From assembly GCA_964539855.1 (NCBI GenBank), contig CAZIJR010000020.1:1-12220 (forward strand): DNA of 12,220 nucleotides. The letters are read 5' to 3'. This document shows positions 6,813 to 12,220 of this stretch, piece after piece. The translations under genes were made by a program, and so were the position numbers. This DNA is from XYD1-FULL-39-28 sp964539855. Its GTDB lineage: Bacteria; Patescibacteriota; Minisyncoccia; Minisyncoccales; Staskawiczbacteraceae. The notes beneath the pieces were generated by a model, which saw nothing but the letters and a program-made list of their open reading frames with translations, did no database searches and was not told where the DNA came from. How positions within the stretch are numbered: the stretch's first letter is position 1; each line of letters begins with the position of its first letter.

Positions 6813-8795
6813 TTATACTAGGAACGCAACTATTAAGAGTGCGACGATGTTAAGTACTTTTATCATAGGGTTGATTGCAGGGCCTGCTGTGTCTTTGTAG
6901 GGGTCGCCAACAGTGTCGCCAGTAACTGCCGCTGCGTGGGCAAAGCTTCCTTTGCCTCCGTGAGCGCCTTCTTCAATATATTTTTTAGCATTGTCCCAAG
7001 CAGCTCCACCTGTGGTCATAGAAATGCCCACAAACAATCCTGTAACAATGCTTCCTATCAACATACCTCCCAGAGCTTGAACTCCCAAAAATACTCCCAC
7101 CAAAATTGGAGCTAATATCGGAATCAAAGCTGGCAATAACATTTCTTTGATGGCGGCTTTTGTAACAATGTCCACACACTTTCCATATTCTGGTTTGGCT
7201 GTTCCTTCCATCAATCCTTTTATTTGCTTAAACTGTCTTCTTACTTCTTGAACCACTTTGCCAGCTGTTTTGCCCACAGCTCCCATTAACATTGAAGCAA
7301 ACAAGTAGGGGAGAAGTCCTCCAATCAAAAGTCCGGCAATAACCTTGGGATCTGATAAAACAAAGCTGGTTAATCCATTTACGCTAACTTCTTGTGAATA
7401 TGCTGCAAATAGCACCAATGCTGCTAATCCAGCCGATGCAATGGCATAGCCTTTTGTTACAGCTTTTGTGGTATTACCCACTGCATCTAATGCGTCTGTG
7501 ATTTTTCTTACAGATTCTGGCATTCCTGCCATTTCCGCAATACCTCCTGCATTATCTGTGATAGGTCCATAAGCGTCAACTCCTACCACAATTCCTCCTA
7601 TTGAAAGCATTGCCATTACAGCTAATGCTACTCCATAAATTCCAGCTAACTGAAAGCTTGCAATTGTCCCAAATGCAATTAACAAAACGGGAAAAGCAGT
7701 TGACTGCATCCCCAGCCCAATTCCTCTAATTATGTTTGTGGCATGTCCTGTCTCACTGGCTTTGGCAATACTTTTTACCGGGCCATAACTTTTTGAAGTA
7801 TAATATTCTGTAATAATAAACATACCCACTGCAATTACCAGCCCCACCAAAGCTGCGAAGTATAGCCTGATTGCTGGGATTGCCTGGTTTGCCATCAAGC
7901 TTGTAAACACGGGGTAAAAAGCAACTGCTGATAAAATAACTGTAGCTGCAAGCCCTTTATACATGGCTCCCATTATGTTCTGACTTTTGCCCAGCCTTAC
8001 AAAAAAGCTTCCTATAATAGAGGTTAAAATAGAAACAGCTCCCATGATTAATGGAAGCAAAATAAACTGCGAACTAGTAGGGTATAATAAAGCTCCCAAA
8101 ATCATAGCAGCCACTGTGGTTACCGCATAAGTCTCAAAAATGTCAGCTGCCATACCAGCGCAATCTCCCACGTTGTCTCCTACCTGGTCTGCAATAACAG
8201 CGGGGTTTCTTGGATCATCTTCTGGAATTCCTTTTTCCACTTTTCCTACCAAGTCTGCTCCCACATCAGCTGCTTTAGTATAAATGCCCCCGCCAACTCT
8301 GGCAAAAACAGAAATTAAGCTGGCTCCAAATCCCAGTCCAATCAAAGCCTGAATGTCCTTTGTAAGCCAATAATATCCTGCTACAGCCAATAATCCCAAA
8401 CTTACCACCATTAACCCCGTGATTAATCCTCCTTTAAAAGAAATGTCCAAAGCTTTTGGCAAGCCCTTTTTTGCGGCTTCAGCCACACGAGTATTAGCTT
8501 GAGTGGAAACAATCATTCCAATAAACCCCGAAACTCCGCTTAGTACAGCTCCCAATAAAAATCCAATAGCAATCTTCCAACCCAAAACGAAAAGTAAAAT
8601 AAATATAACAACTCCCACTATAGAAATTGTTTTGTACTGCCTTTTTAAATAAGACATTGCACCCTCCTGAACCGCGGCTGTAATAGCCACAGCTTTGTCT
8701 CCGGCAACCGGAGCCTTTCTAATTTGCATTACCAAAAACCAAACATAGGCAATGGCAAAAATCGAAACGATTATCGGATAATATATTAGGCTCAT
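6813..8795 (-). CDS. hppA: membrane-bound K+-independent H+-translocating pyrophosphatase
   Basis: This 660-residue integral membrane pump couples pyrophosphate hydrolysis to proton export, recovering energy from biosynthetic pyrophosphate. Hydrophobic segments run throughout, consistent with the family's roughly 16 helices. Substrate motifs are intact: GGGIYTKAADVGADLVGKVEKG (168-189), DDPRNPAVIADQVGDNVGD (193-211), and near the C-terminus TGDTVGDPYKDTAGP (625-639) with D627, D631 and D635. The potassium-dependence signature GNTTKAVTKG (440-449) has Lys at 444 and Thr at 447, as in the K+-independent class; K+-dependent enzymes carry Ala and Gly there. Known Na+ pumps are K+-dependent, so proton transport is inferred. 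ATG at 8795 begins the first helix. The leader is made of AAATTTG repeats with no Shine-Dalgarno motif. No terminator separates it from nusA upstream. Confidence 0.97.
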   Translation of the reverse strand: MSLIYYPIIVSIFAIAYVWFLVMQIRKAPVAGDKAVAITAAVQEGAMSYLKRQYKTISIVGVVIFILLFVLGWKIAIGFLLGAVLSGVSGFIGMIVSTQANTRVAEAAKKGLPKALDISFKGGLITGLMVVSLGLLAVAGYYWLTKDIQALIGLGFGASLISVFARVGGGIYTKAADVGADLVGKVEKGIPEDDPRNPAVIADQVGDNVGDCAGMAADIFETYAVTTVAAMILGALLYPTSSQFILLPLIMGAVSILTSIIGSFFVRLGKSQNIMGAMYKGLAATVILSAVAFYPVFTSLMANQAIPAIRLYFAALVGLVIAVGMFIITEYYTSKSYGPVKSIAKASETGHATNIIRGIGLGMQSTAFPVLLIAFGTIASFQLAGIYGVALAVMAMLSIGGIVVGVDAYGPITDNAGGIAEMAGMPESVRKITDALDAVGNTTKAVTKGYAIASAGLAALVLFAAYSQEVSVNGLTSFVLSDPKVIAGLLIGGLLPYLFASMLMGAVGKTAGKVVQEVRRQFKQIKGLMEGTAKPEYGKCVDIVTKAAIKEMLLPALIPILAPILVGVFLGVQALGGMLIGSIVTGLFVGISMTTGGAAWDNAKKYIEEGAHGGKGSFAHAAAVTGDTVGDPYKDTAGPAINPMIKVLNIVALLIVAFLV

Positions 8796-8798
8796 GCT

Positions 8799-8842
8799 AA
8801 ATTTGAAATTTGAAATTTGAAATTTGAAATCAATTTGAAATG
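8799..8842. repeat. AAATTTG heptamer tandem array in the hppA leader
   Basis: Four exact 7-bp copies of AAATTTG run from 8799 to 8826, followed by degenerate copies up to about 8842 and inverted fragments (TTCAAAT) near 8854-8860. The array begins four bases upstream of the hppA ATG and occupies the position where a ribosome-binding site would lie. Each unit contains the palindrome AAATTT, so the tract can fold back on itself weakly. Copy-number change by slippage is plausible. Confidence 0.85.
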
Positions 8843-8898
8843 ATTAAAAAATTCAAATCACAAATCAAAAATTATTTATATTACTTACTTATTTTTAA

Positions 8899-10158
8899 TT
8901 ATTTTTCTTTTTTTGGTTTTTCTTCTTTTTCTTTTTTGGCTTTTTTAGCGGTTTTCTTTTCTTTTTTTGGTTTTGAATCCGCAGATTCATCCGCCGATGA
9001 GGCGGATTCTTCAGTTTCCGTCTCTTCACCTTCTGATTTTTTAATGTCTATTTTCCAACCGGTTAAGTTAGCTGCCAATCTTACATTTCTACCATCTTTA
9101 CCTATAGCCAAACTCAACTGGTCTGAGGGCACATAAACAATTGCTGTGTTTTTGTCTTGAATTTCTACATTCACAATCTTAGCTGGAGCTAAAGAATTTG
9201 CAATAAACTTTTCGGGCTTTTCTTCGTACGAAATCACATCAATTTTTTCTCCACCCAGCTCATTTATTACTGCCATAATTCTAGTTCCTCTTTGCCCAAC
9301 CATAGCTCCAATAGGGTCAACTCCTTCTTCGGTTGAAACAACAGCAATTTTTGTCCTAAAACCTGGCTCCCTGGAAATTGATTTTATAACAACCACTCCC
9401 GAAGCCACTTCGGGAACTTCCAATTCAAATAACTTTGAGATAAGTTTTGGATAAGCTCTGGAAAGCATAACCACAGACCCTTTAGGAGTATCCTCCACTT
9501 TCATGATATAAAGCTTTAAACGCTGAGCAGGCCTGTAAAACTCACCTGGAATTTGTTCTTCTCTGTTTAAAATTCCCAGTGTTTTCCCAATATCCACAAA
9601 AACCGTGTAGCCCTCCACTCTTTGTACAATTCCAGAAACAATTTCGCCCTCTTTTGACCTGTATTCAGAAGAAATAGTTTCTTTTTCAGCCTCCCTTATT
9701 TTTTGCAAAATAACTTGTTTAGCTGTTTGAGCGGCAATTCTTCCATAGTCTTGTTTTGGAGCCAAAATAATTTCAATTTCTTCACCAACCTTAATCTTAG
9801 GATAGTCTTTTTTAGCATCCTCCAACATAATGTGCTTTTCGGAGTTAAAAACATACTTTTTAGGAGCTTCTTCGCCTTCTCTATAGTCTTCTTTAGGAAG
9901 CTCTTTATTTTCCTTCATTTCCTCAATTTCTTCGTCCGTATAAAGCATTGCGTTGTCCACCACCAGCTTTATCTGCCAAAACTTAACATCGCCCGAAACC
10001 GGATTAAATTTAGCCTTAATTTTCTGGCCTTTTTGACCGTAGTCTTTTTTATAAGCAGTAGCAATAGCCGCCTCAATAGTCTCTATAACTTTTTCAGCAG
10101 AGATGCCCCTTTCTTCAGCGATTTGTGCCAAAGCCCTTTGAAAACTTTTTATGTCCAT
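8899..10158 (-). CDS. nusA: transcription termination/antitermination factor NusA
   Basis: This 419-residue RNA polymerase-associated protein controls pausing, intrinsic termination and antitermination. The N-terminal polymerase-binding domain spans 1 to about 160 and carries a charged insertion at about 72-118 (TDEEIEEMKENKELPKE and onward). The S1 domain is about 170-236 (GEIVSGIVQRVEGYTVFVDIG). KH1 spans about 263-310 (DPIGAMVGQRGTRIMAVINEL), and KH2 about 326-374 (LSLAIGKDGRNVRLAANLTGW). The tail from 375 is disordered, first acidic and Ser-rich, then strongly Lys-rich (PKKEKKTAKKAKKEKEEK). No acidic repeat domains of the E. coli type are present. The gene has its own consensus promoter and a leader hairpin. 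The common neighbours rimP and infB are absent; yraN lies upstream and hppA downstream. Confidence 0.96.
   Translation of the reverse strand: MDIKSFQRALAQIAEERGISAEKVIETIEAAIATAYKKDYGQKGQKIKAKFNPVSGDVKFWQIKLVVDNAMLYTDEEIEEMKENKELPKEDYREGEEAPKKYVFNSEKHIMLEDAKKDYPKIKVGEEIEIILAPKQDYGRIAAQTAKQVILQKIREAEKETISSEYRSKEGEIVSGIVQRVEGYTVFVDIGKTLGILNREEQIPGEFYRPAQRLKLYIMKVEDTPKGSVVMLSRAYPKLISKLFELEVPEVASGVVVIKSISREPGFRTKIAVVSTEEGVDPIGAMVGQRGTRIMAVINELGGEKIDVISYEEKPEKFIANSLAPAKIVNVEIQDKNTAIVYVPSDQLSLAIGKDGRNVRLAANLTGWKIDIKKSEGEETETEESASSADESADSKPKKEKKTAKKAKKEKEEKPKKEK
8975..9009. repeat. nested inverted repeats within the nusA tail coding sequence
   Basis: GAATCCGC (8975-8982) is an inverted match of GCGGATTC (9002-9009), and ATCCGCC (8989-8995) pairs with GGCGGAT (9001-9007) around GATGA, so two mutually exclusive hairpins are possible. 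The segment encodes the Ser/Ala/Asp/Glu repeat ESASSADESADS. It is locally GC-richer than the flanking Lys codons. It may be a by-product of internal codon duplication. Confidence 0.6.
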
Positions 10159-10162
10159 ATTT

Positions 10163-10190
10163 AAAAAATAAAGTCCGTGGTCAGACGGAC
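10163..10190 (-). terminator. terminator-like hairpin in the nusA leader (possible attenuator)
   Basis: GTCCGT (10173-10178) and ACGGAC (10185-10190) pair over six bases (four G-C) around a six-base loop. On the minus strand the stem is followed directly by TTTATTTTTT, then AAATATG, where ATG is the nusA start. It lies between the promoter and the gene, in a leader of about 52 bases. A short stem with a T-tract is the shape of a weak, factor-assisted intrinsic terminator. Confidence 0.5.
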
Positions 10191-10216
10191 AAGTTAATTC
10201 TTTTCTTGGTTACTAA

Positions 10217-10245
10217 ATCTTATCAAAACAAAAACCCTTTGTCAA
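10217..10245 (-). promoter_or_regulatory. strong sigma70-type promoter for nusA
   Basis: On the minus strand a perfect TTGACA (10245-10240) is followed by exactly 17 bases and TAAGAT (10222-10217, five of six). A TG one base before the -10 makes it an extended -10 element as well. Transcription should start near 10210, giving a leader of about 52 bases. The -35 hexamer overlaps the yraN stop codon at 10242-10244. This is the best promoter in the window. Confidence 0.82.
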
Positions 10246-10622
10246 CCTGTAATTATATTTTCATGGTGGGTGAGACGCTGTACTGAAAAATCACGGTTTA
10301 ACACAATGCAAATAGCATCTATTCTGCACGGGCCCTGCCATTTGTTAAAACCCGCGTAAGCCAAAGAGTTTTTCAAAACTTTATTTAATTTGCTCTTGTT
10401 TAGAGTGTCTTCGGGAGTGCCATAGTTTTCCCCTACCTTTGTCCTAACTTCTACAAAAACCAGCTTTTTTGCACCCAAAAACCCAGCTGACTTTTGAACA
10501 ATCAAATCAATTTCAGCATATCTTGTTTTATAATTCTGTTCTAAAATTTTATACCCTTCTTTTTTCAAATATTCCCTTGCCAAATCCTCCCCAATTTTCC
10601 CCACTTCATTATGTTGCGACAT
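10242..10622 (-). CDS. yraN: YraN family (UPF0102) putative endonuclease
   Basis: This 126-residue protein has a restriction-endonuclease-like fold and is typically found near DNA-processing genes; its exact role is unproven. Family hallmarks appear in order: GEDLAREYLKKEGYKILEQNYKTR (11-34), the acidic core YAEIDLI (35-41; E37, D39), LVFVEVRTK (54-62; E58, R60), GTPE (68-71), CRIDAICI (99-106), and the end motif LTHHENI (117-123). The putative metal-binding residues D39 and E58 are intact. The family usually has VEVK; here the Lys is Arg60. Its TGA stop shows that UGA is a stop codon here. ATG at 10622 has no Shine-Dalgarno motif. comM lies 80 bases upstream, and most of that gap is an inverted-repeat element. 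Confidence 0.93.
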   Translation of the reverse strand: MSQHNEVGKIGEDLAREYLKKEGYKILEQNYKTRYAEIDLIVQKSAGFLGAKKLVFVEVRTKVGENYGTPEDTLNKSKLNKVLKNSLAYAGFNKWQGPCRIDAICIVLNRDFSVQRLTHHENIITG

Positions 10623-10630
10623 ATAAGCGA

Positions 10631-10697
10631 GACAATAAATTTTTTGCAGGCCTCTGAGACACGAAGTGCCAGATAGCCGGAAAAAAGTTTGTTGTCG
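10631..10697. repeat. 67-bp inverted-repeat element with flanking 5-bp direct repeats (MITE-like candidate)
   Basis: Arms at 10631-10651 (GACAATAAATTTTTTGCAGGC on the plus strand) and 10676-10696 pair over 21 positions. On a plus-strand RNA that gives 17 Watson-Crick pairs, 2 G-U pairs and 2 mismatches; a minus-strand RNA would have four mismatches. The 24-base centre folds further: TCTG (10653-10656) with CAGA (10670-10673), then CAC (10660-10662) with GTG (10666-10668) around GAA. AGCGA occurs immediately left (10626-10630) and right (10698-10702), as a target-site duplication would. Removing 10631-10702 would leave comM and yraN about eight bases apart. No T-tract follows on either strand, so it is not a standard terminator. 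It could instead be a structured RNA. Confidence 0.6.
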
Positions 10698-10702
10698 AGC
10701 GA

Positions 10703-12220
10703 TTATGCAATCTCATAGTTTTTGGGTTTATATTGCAAGGCTTCTGCCATATGATTTACGCTAATTTCATCCGAATTGTCTAGGTCTGCAATTGTGCGCG
10801 CCACTTTTATCATTTTCATATAACTTCTGGCAGAAAGCTGAAACTTCATAGCTGCTTGCCTTAAAATTGACTCAACATCCTTTGGCAGTTTGCAATACTT
10901 CTTAATATGAATATTTTTCATCTGACTGTTTGAATGAATGGACTCAGAAACAAGTCTGTCTTCCTGTTTTTGGCGGGCAGCCATAACTCTTTGCTTTATT
11001 TTTTCAGAAGGCTCTAAAAACTCTGAATTTTTTTGATTATCTTCAAACTCTGTTGTATCCACTGGCATAACTTGAATATGTAAATCTATCCTGTCTAAAA
11101 TAGGACCTGAAATTCTTTTTTGATATTTGGCTATTTGGTTCAAACCACAAGTACAACTTTTTTTGGGATGTAAAGCATAACCACAAGGACAAGGGTTTGC
11201 AGAAGCCACCAGCATAAAGCTGGCAGGATAAGCCACTCTCTGTTTTGCTCTAGATATTGTCACGCATCCATCTTCCAGCGGCTGTCTCATTGCTTCCATA
11301 ATGGACCTGGGAAATTCATTAAACTCATCTAAAAAAAGTACCCCTCTGTGCGCCAGGCTTATTTCACCTGGCTGGGGTTTAGAACCTCCTCCCACCAGCC
11401 CCACAAGAGAGGCTGTATGATGAGGAGCCCTGAACTGCCTGCGAGTCACCAGTGATCCGCCCGGAGGAATGTCGCCAGAAGCAGAATGTATTTTTGTTAC
11501 TTCCAAAGATTCGGGCTCGTTTAAAGGTGGAAGTATCCCAGGTAAGGCTCTAGCTAACATTGTTTTACCAGAACCAGGCGAACCCACCATAATAATGTTA
11601 TGTCCACCAGCAGCTGCAATTTCCATAGCGCGTTTTGCTTGCTCCTGTCCCAAAATTTCTTTCATATCAAATTCTGCCGGCAATGATTCTTTTTCTAAAT
11701 TTTGTTTATAAACAACAGGGAAAATTTCATCTTGCTTTTTAAAATGCCTACATATTTGTACCAAATTTTCTACGGGAAAAACTTTTATTCCTTTTACAGA
11801 GGCCGCCTCATTAGCAGAGTCTTTGGGCACAAACAAATTTATAAAACCAAATTCTTTAGCAAAAAGAGCCATTAAAAAAGCTCCTTTGGTATGGCGCAAA
11901 GAGCCGTCAAACGATAATTCTCCCAAAAATAATGACTTTTGAGGAATGGGAAATTCCAGCACGCTACTTAATATTCCCACAGCAATAGGCAAGTCATACA
12001 CAGAGCCTTCTTTTGGTACATCTGCTGGCGCCATGTTTACGGTAATTTTTTTGGCAGGAAAATCAATACCCGAGCTCACAATAGCAGTCCTCACTCTTTC
12101 TCTGCTTTCTCCCACAGCTTTGTCTGCCAAGCCCACAATATCAAACCCTGGCAGGCCTTTATTTGCCAAGTTCACTTCTATATCAACTTTTATGCTTTCC
12201 AAACCCAAATTCGCCACCGA
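10703..12220 (-). CDS. comM: YifB/ComM family Mg-chelatase-like AAA+ ATPase, N-terminus outside the window
   Basis: ComM is a hexameric helicase that drives branch migration during natural transformation. Residues counted from the GTG at 12217: an N-terminal S5-like/Lon-like domain (GLPGFDIVGLADKAVGESRERVRTAI at 21-46; DLPIAVGIL at 75-83); Walker A GSPGSGKT at 212-219; Walker B VLFLDE at 293-298; a four-Cys zinc-type loop NPCPCGY...CTCG (C343, C345, C355, C357); sensor-like GPILDRIDLH at 371-380; and C-terminal LSARSYMKMIKVARTIADLD (461-480). The reading frame continues open to the window edge, and the codon before the GTG adds Ser. Family proteins have about 15-20 residues before the GLE motif, and SVANLGLE fits inside that region, so the GTG is probably internal Val and the real start lies beyond 12220. 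The stop abuts the inverted-repeat element. Confidence 0.95.
   Translation of the reverse strand, partial: SVANLGLESIKVDIEVNLANKGLPGFDIVGLADKAVGESRERVRTAIVSSGIDFPAKKITVNMAPADVPKEGSVYDLPIAVGILSSVLEFPIPQKSLFLGELSFDGSLRHTKGAFLMALFAKEFGFINLFVPKDSANEAASVKGIKVFPVENLVQICRHFKKQDEIFPVVYKQNLEKESLPAEFDMKEILGQEQAKRAMEIAAAGGHNIIMVGSPGSGKTMLARALPGILPPLNEPESLEVTKIHSASGDIPPGGSLVTRRQFRAPHHTASLVGLVGGGSKPQPGEISLAHRGVLFLDEFNEFPRSIMEAMRQPLEDGCVTISRAKQRVAYPASFMLVASANPCPCGYALHPKKSCTCGLNQIAKYQKRISGPILDRIDLHIQVMPVDTTEFEDNQKNSEFLEPSEKIKQRVMAARQKQEDRLVSESIHSNSQMKNIHIKKYCKLPKDVESILRQAAMKFQLSARSYMKMIKVARTIADLDNSDEISVNHMAEALQYKPKNYEIA

Noticed and set aside
8799..8826. Short regular repeats as a CRISPR array
   Set aside because: The units are 7 bp and directly tandem, with no spacers and no cas genes nearby.
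8840..9136. Plus-strand open frame rich in Phe and Ser opposite the nusA tail
   Set aside because: The composition is the mirror of the Lys-rich NusA tail; no independent support.
9703..10164. Plus-strand open frame of 153 codons opposite nusA
   Set aside because: It is antisense to a well-supported nusA and is full of Phe and Asn from reversed Lys/Glu/Ile codons; no family resemblance.
10242..10244. UGA recoding (Gly) as in Gracilibacteria/Absconditabacteria
   Set aside because: TGA here falls right after the conserved C-terminal HHENI motif of YraN, where the protein normally ends, so it is a true stop.
12215..12217. GTG as the start of comM
   Set aside because: The frame stays open to the window edge, and family N-termini extend further upstream, so this GTG is more likely an internal valine codon.

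Overview
The window is AT-rich bacterial chromosome that is almost entirely housekeeping. It starts with the 3' part of a tRNA-Gly and one small plus-strand gene of unknown function. From about position 705 to the end every gene lies on the minus strand, so that block reads from right to left. One shared hairpin at 672-701 separates the two opposing transcription units.

Organism: compact genes, very short spacers, almost no Shine-Dalgarno motifs, an A-rich base use, a NusA with a charged disordered tail, RNase Y, a K+-independent proton pyrophosphatase, a two-iron superoxide reductase and an AAATTTG heptamer array together suggest a candidate-phyla (Patescibacteria/CPR, e.g. Microgenomates-like) bacterium. 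This is an inference with no marker gene behind it. yraN ends on TGA, which argues against the UGA=Gly code of Gracilibacteria/Absconditabacteria.

Layout in transcription order on the minus strand: comM (partial, runs off the right edge), yraN, nusA, hppA, tandem hairpins, then a cluster of a small helical protein, superoxide reductase (dfx), rsgA, a Nudix hydrolase and a DUF1653 protein, and finally tig, clpP and rny. nusA has its own consensus promoter, whose -35 overlaps the yraN stop codon, and a terminator-like hairpin in its leader. A second plausible promoter sits just after the hppA terminator and would drive the dfx-rsgA-Nudix cluster. tig and clpP overlap by 10 bases; rny follows after a hairpin and an extended -10 element.

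Functional themes are DNA uptake and processing (ComM, YraN), transcription control (NusA), membrane energetics (HppA), oxidative-stress defence and clean-up (Dfx, Nudix), ribosome maturation (RsgA), protein folding and turnover (Tig, ClpP) and RNA decay (RNase Y). No defence system, prophage, CRISPR array or secondary-metabolite locus is visible. The least expected items are non-coding: a 67-bp hairpin between comM and yraN flanked by 5-bp direct repeats that looks like a MITE-type insertion into an operon, the possible attenuator ahead of nusA, and the heptamer array ahead of hppA. No intergenic stretch exceeds about 300 bases.
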